39,737 bases of DNA from a virus. The stretch spans positions 1-39,737 of the IMG/VR virus record IMGVR_UViG_3300034956_000530; one strand, written 5' to 3'. The position numbers and the translations under genes were made by a program. The notes under the pieces are model-generated. The model worked only from the letters and a program-made list of their open reading frames with translations. It made no database searches and was not told the DNA's origin. Numbering within the stretch: position 1 is the stretch's first letter; every line of letters starts with the position of its first letter. Shown here one piece after another: positions 9,060 through 16,914 of this stretch.

Positions 9060-9740
9060 ATGTATGATATAGTCTTTATAAGTTACCAAGAATCTAGTGC
9101 AGATGCTAATTACGCTGCACTAAAAGAACGCTTTCCTATTGCTACCCGTGTGCATGGAGTTAAAGGAATACATCAAGCGCACATTCAAGCAGCCAAACAA
9201 GCATTTACTCCTATGATATGGATAGTTGATGCAGATGCACATATTGTAGATGACTTTGACTTTAGTTATATTCCCAACCGCAACAATAGAGATGCAGTAC
9301 ATGTATGGCGCAGTTGTAACCCCATTAATGATTTAGAATATGGATACGGCGGAATAAAATTATTTCCAAGACTACATACTATTAATATGGACACATCTAT
9401 GCCAGACATGACTACAAGTATTAGCAACAAATTTGTTGCTGTAAAAAAAGTGTCAAACATCACAGCGTTTAACACAGGAGAATTTGAAACTTGGAAAAGT
9501 GCATTTAGAGAATGTTGTAAGTTAAGTTCAAAAGTAATTGGCAGACAAAAAGACGATGAAACTAACACTCGACTACACACCTGGTGCACAGTAGGCGCCG
9601 ACAGAGCTTACGGAACCTACGCTATTGCAGGTGCAAAAGCTGGCGCTGTATACGGAACTCGTAACCAAGGCAACATAGATGCACTTAAAATGATCAACAA
9701 CTTTGAATGGTTAAAGGAAAAATTTGATGGAACCATATGA
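9060..9740 (+). CDS. Glycosyltransferase-like protein, shorter paralogue
   Basis: 226 residues. It repeats the plan of the gene at 3564: N-terminal strand DIVFISY, then RVHGVKG (30-36), then a hydrophobic strand ending in VDADA with Asp57 and Asp59 (DxD), then YGGIKLF. It lacks the inserted segment and most of the C-terminal extension of that paralogue. A C-terminal WCTVGAD...AIAGAKAG run matches IGAD...LGARAG in the larger copy. A GT-A type sugar transfer is likely. No strong Shine-Dalgarno is present close to the ATG; AAGG lies about 14 bases upstream. Placement right after the sugar dehydrogenase suggests that it may use the oxidised nucleotide sugar, which is inference. Confidence 0.65.
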   Translation: MYDIVFISYQESSADANYAALKERFPIATRVHGVKGIHQAHIQAAKQAFTPMIWIVDADAHIVDDFDFSYIPNRNNRDAVHVWRSCNPINDLEYGYGGIKLFPRLHTINMDTSMPDMTTSISNKFVAVKKVSNITAFNTGEFETWKSAFRECCKLSSKVIGRQKDDETNTRLHTWCTVGADRAYGTYAIAGAKAGAVYGTRNQGNIDALKMINNFEWLKEKFDGTI

Positions 9741-10800
9741 ACTACTAGATAGATTTGAACTGCTATATCCGACTAACACAAAGTTAGCAGATTTACGTAG
9801 AACTTATATTGATCAAGACCTAACAAGCATTTTTCGTTTATCTAATACTGATGACAATTTGCGTAAAGCAGTAGTTGAGCAAAATTTACATAGTATTTTT
9901 AGACTACTAGAAGGAGAAGTTAATGGAGAACTTGAAGAATTTCGCAAAGCAGTAGTTGAGCAAAACTTACATAGTATTTTTAGACTATCGTCAGACGAAA
10001 ATGAAAATCTAAGAAAAGCAGTAGTTGAGCAAAACTTACATAGTATTTTTAGATTAGTTGATGACGAAGATTTGCGAAAACTTGTATTAGAAGATAATAT
10101 TTGGAAACTTTGGCCTATACTTGATCGTTATGTAGATACACAGTTTGTTGCAGCATTTAAAAACTTCTTTGTTAATGAAACTAAAATATGGAACGATTCT
10201 TTTAGTCGAGGACAAATAAAAAGTAAGCAGTGGGTTATCAAAGAGCTTACAAAATTAAATTTAGATTTAGGTACAGTTTTCTTGTGTGCAGGATGGTATG
10301 CTACCCTTGCTACTATGTTATTTGAAAGCAAAGTTACAGTTGGCAAAATACGTAGTTTTGATATTGATCCGTCGTGCGCTAAAATTGCCGAAGTATTTAA
10401 TAAACCTTGGTTCGAGGAAGATTGGCGCTTCAAGGCAAGTACAGTTGACATTATGGATTTTGAGTGGACAGATGTTCCTGCACCAAGCGACGGAACAATG
10501 GGCAATTTCTATTACATGACATCTGCTTCCGACAAACACATACAAATGAAAGATAATCCCGACACAATTATAAACACAAGTTGTGAACACATTGCTAATT
10601 TTGATGAATGGTATAATAATATACCCGACGGAAAATTAGTTATTTTACAAAGCAATGATTATTTTGAAATAGAAGAACATGTAAACTGTCATAAAACTAT
10701 TTCTCAGTTTAGTAAAAGCACTCCAATGAAAGAAACACTTTTTGAAGGGCAGCTCTTTTTACCAGATTATACAAGGTTTATGAAAATTGGATATAAGTAA
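9727..10800 (+). CDS. Repeat-bearing SAM methyltransferase-like protein
   Basis: 357 residues from ATG 9727. The N-terminal third contains five copies of a 16-residue unit: 23-38 (degenerate), 45-60, 72-87 and 95-110 (near identical, consensus LRKAVVEQNLHSIFRL), and 116-131 (degenerate). They are separated by acidic linkers and look like short amphipathic helices. The second half resembles a Rossmann methyltransferase: a glycine-poor motif I (VFLCAGWYATLAT, 184-196), an acidic FDID at 211-214 ending strand 2, and a later strand with VDIMDF. Domain I lacks the usual GxGxG, so catalysis is uncertain. The repeats may bind a partner or oligomerise. It overlaps the preceding gene by 14 bases. Confidence 0.6.
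   Translation: MEPYELLDRFELLYPTNTKLADLRRTYIDQDLTSIFRLSNTDDNLRKAVVEQNLHSIFRLLEGEVNGELEEFRKAVVEQNLHSIFRLSSDENENLRKAVVEQNLHSIFRLVDDEDLRKLVLEDNIWKLWPILDRYVDTQFVAAFKNFFVNETKIWNDSFSRGQIKSKQWVIKELTKLNLDLGTVFLCAGWYATLATMLFESKVTVGKIRSFDIDPSCAKIAEVFNKPWFEEDWRFKASTVDIMDFEWTDVPAPSDGTMGNFYYMTSASDKHIQMKDNPDTIINTSCEHIANFDEWYNNIPDGKLVILQSNDYFEIEEHVNCHKTISQFSKSTPMKETLFEGQLFLPDYTRFMKIGYK
9859..10056 (+). repeat. Three near-identical 48-base in-frame repeats
   Basis: Units at 9859-9906, 9940-9987 and 10009-10056 each encode one 16-residue repeat of the methyltransferase-like protein. The 39-base core from AAAGCAG to TTTTTAGA differs at a single C/T position among the three copies, whereas the linkers differ fully in sequence and length. 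Such conservation at the DNA level points to recent duplication or ongoing gene conversion. Confidence 0.9.
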
Positions 10801-11011
10801 TTTTACAATTCGGCAACTACAAACTGAAAGTGCTAGGGCACTTGCTACAATACAAGCTACTAACAATAATATACATCAGTTTAATAAACAAGCACATCAT
10901 AATAGCCACAAATGGTATGCTGCTGTAATTAAATGGTATATAGAACAATACGGTGACTTGCCTAGCAAAGTAGGACCTGGTAAGGATATAAAGTTGGTAT
11001 TTAATGACTAA
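10787..11011 (+). CDS. Small hypothetical protein with TTG start
   Basis: A 74-residue, mostly helical protein that is Asn/Gln/His-rich at first (around residues 10-40) and ends in a short basic/acidic tail. No Cys, no known motif. The only plausible start in frame is TTG 10787, with AAGG about 10 bases upstream inside the end of the methyltransferase-like gene. Its end overlaps the following SGNH gene by 8 bases, which favours it being real and coupled. At this size it could be a carrier, adaptor or peptide substrate for the neighbouring enzymes; nothing in the sequence decides between these. Confidence 0.5.
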   Translation: MDISNFTIRQLQTESARALATIQATNNNIHQFNKQAHHNSHKWYAAVIKWYIEQYGDLPSKVGPGKDIKLVFND

Positions 11012-11717
11012 AACAATTTTTGTAGTAGGATGTAGTTATAGCCATCATGACCGCTATGTTGAGCCTAAACAAACCTGGCCATGTCTATTACAAGATGATT
11101 TAAAATGTAAAATAATAAATTGTAGTGTACCTGGAAATAGCAATTTAAGCTATTTTTATAGGTTAAAGGAACTTGAATATCAATTTGGAAAACCAGATAA
11201 AGTTATTGTACAGCTTACGGGTCCTGACAGAGTATTTTTACATCGAAAAAATGTTCCTATATGTAATATAACTAAACGCAAAGGTAAAGATTACTATTAC
11301 GATATTTATGATAACGCATACAGTGAAGCAGGAATATCAATAACACCTAGCAACATAACTAAACGATTATTTAATGAGCGTATACAGGAATATTATAACA
11401 TCACACGAAAAGATTTAGTAACGTTTTTTCGCTCTTTTACTTCTTATGATAATGCAAACTGGCTCAATTTAAAAGAAATATTATTAATTGATTCGTATTT
11501 TAAAGATGTAGTTTTCTTTTCCTGGAACTTAAATTATAATTACATTGCTCTTGACGAGCCTTGGGCAAACGAAAATGATATCAATTATATAGGATCTATT
11601 AAAAATATGATTTCTGCTGAAGAATTTAATAACTATTCGCATATTCCGGAAAAGGATGATCACTTTAATGTAGCCGGTCATTATGCAGTAAAAGAATTAA
11701 TAAAACCGTATGTATAG
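11004..11717 (+). CDS. SGNH-hydrolase-like protein
   Basis: 237 residues. Block I is VVGCSYS with Ser11 as candidate nucleophile after a hydrophobic strand; PGNSN supplies the Gly and Asn expected for the oxyanion hole; the C-terminus has DDHFNVAGH with Asp218 or Asp219 and His220 as the Asp-His pair. This is the complete motif set for an SGNH/GDSL fold. Fairly rich in aromatic and basic residues, no signal peptide. It directly precedes and overlaps a class B radical SAM gene by 8 bases, one of several SGNH/radical SAM pairings here. Probably an acyl esterase or transferase acting on the pathway product. Confidence 0.65.
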   Translation: MTKTIFVVGCSYSHHDRYVEPKQTWPCLLQDDLKCKIINCSVPGNSNLSYFYRLKELEYQFGKPDKVIVQLTGPDRVFLHRKNVPICNITKRKGKDYYYDIYDNAYSEAGISITPSNITKRLFNERIQEYYNITRKDLVTFFRSFTSYDNANWLNLKEILLIDSYFKDVVFFSWNLNYNYIALDEPWANENDINYIGSIKNMISAEEFNNYSHIPEKDDHFNVAGHYAVKELIKPYV

Positions 11718-12777
11718 ATATAATGATATAAGAGCAATACATCTTGAAGTAACACAAAACTGTCAAGCTAGTTGTCCTATGTGTGATCGAAATATGAATG
11801 GCAAAGGTATTAATCCACATATTAATTTAGACGAACTTAGTTTAGGAGATTGTAAAAAGATATTCCTTCCGGAGTTTATTGCACAGTTAGATACAATGTT
11901 TATGTGCGGTAACTTAGGCGATCCTATTGTTGCTAAAGACACATTAGAAATATTCAAATACTTTAGAGCGCATAGCCCTACAATGTGGTTAAGTATGAAT
12001 ACCAATGCCGGCGCAAAGAGTGTTACTTGGTGGGCAGAGCTTGCAGATGTTATTAATAAAAAGGGTGCAGTTATATTCAGTGTAGACGGATTGCGTGATA
12101 CTAATCATCTTTATCGGCAAGGAGTAAACTGGGACAACGTAGAGCGTAACATGCAAGCGTTTATTAATGCTGGAGGTAGAGCACGTTGGGACTTTTTAAT
12201 CTTTGAACACAATCAGCATCAAGTAGAAGAAGCAGAGGCACTTGCCAATGCTTGGGGTTGTGAAAAATTTATGAAGAAAAAAACAGGAAGGTTTATTACC
12301 GGCAAAGGTGAAAAAAAGCAATCACACCAGGCTGTTGATAAAAAAGGTAATAACTCGGCAGAGATTAAAAAACCTAAAAAAGAATATACCAACAACGCAC
12401 TTTCGAAACAAGATATAATACTTAACAAGTACGGAAGCATGGATGCTTACTACAACGCAGCCCCTATTATTTGTAAAGTAAAGAAAGATAATAGCTTATT
12501 CATAACAGCAGAAGGACTAGCTTTGCCTTGTTGCTGGACTGCTGGCCGCATGTATAAATGGTGGCATAAAGATCCTAAAGTAGAGCAAATATGGGACTTT
12601 ATACCCGATATAAGCGCCCTACAAGCACGTAACGGCCTAGAGGCAGTATTTGATACAGGCATCTTTGACCGCATACAAGCAAGCTGGAATAAGCCTAGTT
12701 GCGGTGACGGCAAACTAAAAGTATGTGCTATGAAGTGCGGTGCTGAGTTTGATCCGTTTGCGGAGCAGTTTAAATGA
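11710..12777 (+). CDS. Radical SAM protein with C-terminal SPASM-like segment (class B)
   Basis: 355 residues. CQASCPMC (Cys18, Cys22, Cys25) is the radical SAM motif, followed by CGNLGDP (about 66-72) where GGEP would be expected. VDGLRDTNHLYR (125-136) marks the middle of the barrel and is shared with the other class B genes. The C-terminus has the auxiliary-cluster Cys pattern: C255, CC at 274-275, C331, C339 and C343. A Lys/Gln-rich insert at about 188-230 is unique to this copy. SPASM-type enzymes modify peptides or sugars using extra 4Fe-4S clusters. The start overlaps the SGNH stop; the end overlaps the next ATG. Confidence 0.9.
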   Translation: MYRYNDIRAIHLEVTQNCQASCPMCDRNMNGKGINPHINLDELSLGDCKKIFLPEFIAQLDTMFMCGNLGDPIVAKDTLEIFKYFRAHSPTMWLSMNTNAGAKSVTWWAELADVINKKGAVIFSVDGLRDTNHLYRQGVNWDNVERNMQAFINAGGRARWDFLIFEHNQHQVEEAEALANAWGCEKFMKKKTGRFITGKGEKKQSHQAVDKKGNNSAEIKKPKKEYTNNALSKQDIILNKYGSMDAYYNAAPIICKVKKDNSLFITAEGLALPCCWTAGRMYKWWHKDPKVEQIWDFIPDISALQARNGLEAVFDTGIFDRIQASWNKPSCGDGKLKVCAMKCGAEFDPFAEQFK

Positions 12778-13787
12778 ATCAATATGATATTAATACTGTA
12801 AAAGTATTAGAAATAGAACTTACTACATTCTGTAATGCTAGTTGCGGAGCGTGTGACCGTAATATAAACGGCGGCCCTGTAAATTTAAAAATGCCGTTAC
12901 ATCATATGTCCTTTGATACCTGGAAACAAATTGTACAAGATAAAAATTTATCTAACATTAGTACTTTAACATTTGATGGAAACTTTGGCGATGCTAGTAT
13001 GCATCCGGGTATTATTAAATTTTTAGAATATCTTAGTAGTATAAAAAATGATCTGTTTATTAAGATATCTTCAAACGGTGGCGCTCGTAATACAGAGTTT
13101 TGGAATGAATTAGCAACTACATTACAAAAATTTAGAAGTCACGAAATGCAATTTGCAATCGACGGACTTGAAGATACTAATCATATATATAGACGGAATG
13201 TAAATTGGAATAAGCTTATAGAGAATGTCACAGCATTTAATACTGCTGGCGGCATATCAACCTGGCGTGCAATTATATTTGACCATAACAAACATCAGAT
13301 CAAAGAAATGTGTAATCTAGCTAAACAATTAAATTTTTATAAATTTAAAACTTATAGGAATAGGGTAACACCTATTATAGTAGACAAGTATAAGAATCTT
13401 CCAAATGGTATACTTACATCACCGACTATGGATGAATTTGAAAAGAAATATAAATTATTAGAACAATTTAAAAACATTAAGATTTCTTACGAGCCGTCTA
13501 TTAGTTTTACAGATTACTCTTGTCCGTTTGCTGAAGAGAAAACAATAGTTATAGAACCTGACGGCAAAGTGTGGCCGTGTTGTTTTATACAAGGCAATGT
13601 AGTTACGCACCACAAAAAATTTCCATATGACGATTGGAATATAAATAATTTAAATGAACACTCATTAATGGATATTTTAGAACAGTTTAGAAAACATCTT
13701 TATCCGGCATGGAAAACAGGATCTTATGATATTTGTAATAAGTGTTTGCATAAAACAAATAAGCCAACACAATACACAGTACAATGA
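12774..13787 (+). CDS. Radical SAM protein with C-terminal SPASM-like segment (class B)
   Basis: 337 residues. Radical SAM Cys20, Cys24 and Cys27 (CNASCGAC), GNFGD at 69-73 in the GGEP position, SNGGARN at 100-106, and the shared DGLEDTNHIYRR (130-141). The C-terminal auxiliary segment has C250, CC at 269-270, and CNKC at 321-324. It is very similar throughout to the next gene, so the two are a tandem duplicate pair; the first Cys motif is at the same residue number in both. Overlaps both neighbours by 4 bases (ATGA). Catalyses a radical hydrogen abstraction on an unknown substrate; presence of two adjacent copies suggests related but distinct substrates or positions. Confidence 0.9.
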   Translation: MNQYDINTVKVLEIELTTFCNASCGACDRNINGGPVNLKMPLHHMSFDTWKQIVQDKNLSNISTLTFDGNFGDASMHPGIIKFLEYLSSIKNDLFIKISSNGGARNTEFWNELATTLQKFRSHEMQFAIDGLEDTNHIYRRNVNWNKLIENVTAFNTAGGISTWRAIIFDHNKHQIKEMCNLAKQLNFYKFKTYRNRVTPIIVDKYKNLPNGILTSPTMDEFEKKYKLLEQFKNIKISYEPSISFTDYSCPFAEEKTIVIEPDGKVWPCCFIQGNVVTHHKKFPYDDWNINNLNEHSLMDILEQFRKHLYPAWKTGSYDICNKCLHKTNKPTQYTVQ

Positions 13788-14806
13788 ATCTATATAAATT
13801 TGAAACAATTAAAAAACTCGAAATTGATTGCACTAGTTATTGCAATGCTTTCTGTGGTGCCTGCGATAGAAATATTGATGGCGGTGAGAACCATCCTAAT
13901 TTAAAACTTAATCATATAAGCATTGATGATTGGCGTAGTTTTGTCACAGTAGATAACTTACAAAACGTACAAGAGGTTATTTTTAATGGCAACTTTGGTG
14001 ACTTTAGTATGCATCCTCATTTCATTGATATGATGGAAATACTTGCCGAAGTAAAACCAGACGTATATCTTAACTTGAATACTAACGGAGGCGCCCGTAA
14101 TGCAAAGTTTTGGAATGATCTTGCAGTTGTGTTACAAAAGTTTGCCAAGCATGATATTAAATGGGGCATTGATGGCTTAGAAGAAACCCATGATTTATAT
14201 CGCCGAGGTATTAATTGGGACAAGCGTATAGCTAATCTACGTGCTTTTAATGATGCAGGCGGAAACAGTATATGGAAATGTATTGTATTTGATTATAATA
14301 AAGCTGATATTGATACTATAAGTGAGTTTGCTAAATCAACTGGATGTCTAGCCTTTCAAACCAATCGCAATCGGTCAGATGTTGATATGAAGGCATATAA
14401 AGACTTTCCTGCACAGAGTTTGTCAGGACCTGATACAAAAACTTTCACAAAACAATATGCTAGACGTGATACTTTCCGTTCTCATGTAGCAACACCTATT
14501 ACTAGTGCTGTAACCTCGGTAGGCAGTTTTACTTGTCCATACGCCGACGAAGGCATGCTACAAATTGATCCTTGGGGAAACATATGGCCATGTTGTTATA
14601 TTAGTGGCAGGCAATTAGATTTGCGTACAAATTTTAACTATAGTAAATACACGAACAATCATATACGTAATGCAAATTTAAAAGTTATTACACAACAGTT
14701 TGTAGACGATTTATATCCAGCATGGCACCGCGAAAGTATTGATATATGTAATAAGTGCGGCGGCAAAGAAAAACCTGCTCCAAATTATAATACGGTGATA
14801 AAATGA
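13784..14806 (+). CDS. Radical SAM protein with C-terminal SPASM-like segment (class B)
   Basis: 340 residues, tandem paralogue of the gene before it. Cys20, Cys24 and Cys27 form CNAFCGAC; GNFGD at 69-73 replaces GGEP; TNGGARN (100-106) and DGLEETHDLYRR (130-141) are shared. The auxiliary segment is C251, CC at 270-271, and CNKC at 322-325, one residue shifted from the sister copy. The segment at about 200-250, between barrel and auxiliary domain, is the most divergent part, which is where substrate contacts could change. It starts at an ATGA overlap. Same general radical chemistry inferred. Confidence 0.9.
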   Translation: MNLYKFETIKKLEIDCTSYCNAFCGACDRNIDGGENHPNLKLNHISIDDWRSFVTVDNLQNVQEVIFNGNFGDFSMHPHFIDMMEILAEVKPDVYLNLNTNGGARNAKFWNDLAVVLQKFAKHDIKWGIDGLEETHDLYRRGINWDKRIANLRAFNDAGGNSIWKCIVFDYNKADIDTISEFAKSTGCLAFQTNRNRSDVDMKAYKDFPAQSLSGPDTKTFTKQYARRDTFRSHVATPITSAVTSVGSFTCPYADEGMLQIDPWGNIWPCCYISGRQLDLRTNFNYSKYTNNHIRNANLKVITQQFVDDLYPAWHRESIDICNKCGGKEKPAPNYNTVIK

Positions 14807-15930
14807 ATAAGTTCTGTACGTTAACAGATAACGGCTTTAATATTGATACAACAGGTCGTGTAGGACACTGTTGTATACAAAAACGTGACCTTGTAGTTGA
14901 CTGGAACACAATTGACGACATGAATGCTTGGTATAAAAATAATACCTGGCTCAATTCAGTTAAGCATGATCTTAATCAAGGAATTGAAAATACTGCCTGT
15001 GAGAGCTGTTGGCATAACGAACGCAATAATAAAGAAAGTAAACGGCACAGGGTTAACCAACAATACGGTAGCACTAATCAAAGTATTCGACATTTAGATT
15101 TAAGACTCAGTAACAAATGCAATTTACAATGCAAAATGTGCAGCGGCGGCTTTTCAGACCAAATTGTTAATCTTGCACATGAATTAAAAGCAAACGGAGT
15201 AGACAACGATTTACTACGTAGTATACCAAGCGCAAAAAATATTGATGTTGGCAAGTTGCTTGATCTTGTTTTAGAATTGCCGGACTTGCAAACACTTAGA
15301 TTTGCAGGCGGTGAGCCTTTTATTATGCCCGAAGTTGAAGAATTCTTATACAAGCTAGTAGAACGAGGCAAGACAAATTTAGAGATTGAGTTTATAACCA
15401 ACTGTACGAGCGCTAAAACACGCATACTAGCAGTCTTAGAAAAGTTTAAGCATGTAGAGCTAATGTGTAGTATTGACGCTGTAGGCGCTGCGTTAGAGTA
15501 TCAGCGATACCCTGCACGTTGGGAAACTATTGAGCGTAACTTTATACGAATGTACAATAGTAAATGTACAGTAGGTCTTACTCCTGCTATTAGTATGCTT
15601 ACATATCATAATATGACAGAGTTTTTTGCTTGGACAAACAAGTTTCCAAAAGCACGAGTGAGTTACAACGAAGTTGATTACCCTAGTTTCTTAGATTTTA
15701 GACTTATACCACTTGATGCTAGACAAGAGTTTTACAAAAGTTTTTCAAATGTAAAATTTATGGATGTAAACAACAATTGGAGAACGTTTAGATCAGATAC
15801 GATGTATGAACACAGACACATTACAGATAGTGAAAAAAAGATGTTAGCTCATTATTCAAAAGATATATGGGACTATAGATGTAATGTAAAATTTTTAGAT
15901 GCATATCCTTGGGCAGAAAGCTTGTTATGA
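14803..15930 (+). CDS. Radical SAM protein, N-terminal twitch type (class A)
   Basis: 375 residues. The N-terminal Cys-rich segment (C5, CC at 23-24, CESC at 66-69) comes before the radical SAM motif CNLQCKMC (Cys106, Cys110, Cys113); AGGEPF follows. The order auxiliary-then-radical-SAM is the defining feature of class A. Between the two, the KR-rich segment around residues 75-85 after CxxC recurs in the sister proteins. ATG 14803 overlaps the previous stop by 4 bases, and the end overlaps the next start by 4. Cytosolic, no signal. Reaction inferred as 5'-deoxyadenosyl radical chemistry with a second Fe-S cluster near the substrate; the substrate is unknown. Confidence 0.9.
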   Translation: MNKFCTLTDNGFNIDTTGRVGHCCIQKRDLVVDWNTIDDMNAWYKNNTWLNSVKHDLNQGIENTACESCWHNERNNKESKRHRVNQQYGSTNQSIRHLDLRLSNKCNLQCKMCSGGFSDQIVNLAHELKANGVDNDLLRSIPSAKNIDVGKLLDLVLELPDLQTLRFAGGEPFIMPEVEEFLYKLVERGKTNLEIEFITNCTSAKTRILAVLEKFKHVELMCSIDAVGAALEYQRYPARWETIERNFIRMYNSKCTVGLTPAISMLTYHNMTEFFAWTNKFPKARVSYNEVDYPSFLDFRLIPLDARQEFYKSFSNVKFMDVNNNWRTFRSDTMYEHRHITDSEKKMLAHYSKDIWDYRCNVKFLDAYPWAESLL

Positions 15931-16883
15931 ATAAATTAGTAAAAATAAAAACTAGAAATAATATACTTGTAGTAGATTGGATTCTTAGCAATGTATGTAA
16001 TTTCAAATGCACATACTGCACACCGGATAGTAATGGCGGTGACTTGTATTGGCCTGACATTGAACAGTGTGAAACTGTGGTTCGCCGCATTACTGAACAA
16101 AGTACTCATGATCATAGAATATATACTATATTAGGTGGCGAACCGACTGTATGGAAAAACTTTACAAGACTTAGTGAAATAATTAAAGAGGTTGATCCTA
16201 ACAGTGTTGTAAACATTTTAACTAACGGTAGCAGAACAATTAAGTGGTGGAATAGAACTAAGACTTATTTGGATAAAGTAAGTCTTAGTTATCATCATCA
16301 AGAAGCAGATGTTGATCACACAATTAAAGTTGTCAATGCAATACAAGACGACTGTCAAACAAATATTCAAATGCTTATGGATATTAATGCATGGGATAAG
16401 TGTGTAGGTATATTTGAAAAACTTCGTGATAATACAGTTGTGCCCATACAAATTAAAAAACTACAAGTTGAATTTGGGCAACGAGATTGGATGGTATATA
16501 GTGATGAGCAACGACAATGGATGATTGATGCCCACAAAACTACTGCTAATCGTCCTAGTACAAAACGCAACAAGACTAGTTTGGGGATCGACTGTTACTA
16601 TGATGACGGCACAGTAACACAAGAAAACAATCACGATTTGATACAAGCAGGCAAAAATAAGTTTGAAGGCTGGACATGTAATATCGGTAGAGATTTAGTT
16701 GTAATAAAGGCTAACGGTGATGTTGTTCCTGCTAATGCATGTAATAACAAAGTAATAATGGGCAATATAAAAACATCACCGGAAACTGTTAACTTATTAA
16801 CTGAACCTATTATTTGTGCATATAAAGAATGTACATGCGGCAGCGATATAGAAATTGATAAACAAATTCAAGTCACAAATTAA
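15927..16883 (+). CDS. Radical SAM protein with C-terminal GWxCN-type Cys segment (class C)
   Basis: 318 residues from ATG 15927 (ATGA overlap), not the upstream in-frame TTG 15909. Radical SAM Cys24, Cys28 and Cys31 (CNFKCTYC) and GGEP at 70-73. The C-terminal end has a distinct Cys set: EGWTCN (C251), C272, C297, C302 and C304 in an ECTC arrangement, then GSD. Spacing from the first Cys is 21, 46, 51 and 53 residues. The gene at 36990 has the same set at the other end of the protein with spacing 22, 46, 51 and 53. These Cys probably hold an auxiliary cluster or zinc. Its product may act with the adjacent class A enzymes. Confidence 0.88.
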   Translation: MNKLVKIKTRNNILVVDWILSNVCNFKCTYCTPDSNGGDLYWPDIEQCETVVRRITEQSTHDHRIYTILGGEPTVWKNFTRLSEIIKEVDPNSVVNILTNGSRTIKWWNRTKTYLDKVSLSYHHQEADVDHTIKVVNAIQDDCQTNIQMLMDINAWDKCVGIFEKLRDNTVVPIQIKKLQVEFGQRDWMVYSDEQRQWMIDAHKTTANRPSTKRNKTSLGIDCYYDDGTVTQENNHDLIQAGKNKFEGWTCNIGRDLVVIKANGDVVPANACNNKVIMGNIKTSPETVNLLTEPIICAYKECTCGSDIEIDKQIQVTN

Positions 16884-16914
16884 AAAACAAAAAACACTAG
16901 GAAATAAGTACAGT

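Noticed and set aside
9859-10056. CRISPR-like array
   Set aside because: Only three units, in frame within a gene, with spacers that encode acidic linkers; no cas genes.
10128-10505. Minus-strand ORF of 125 codons
   Set aside because: Lies fully inside the methyltransferase-like gene, has no motif and no promoter; a shadow frame.
15078-15425. Minus-strand ORF of 115 codons
   Set aside because: Antisense to the radical SAM motif region of the 14803 gene; Leu/Ser/Lys-rich shadow translation.
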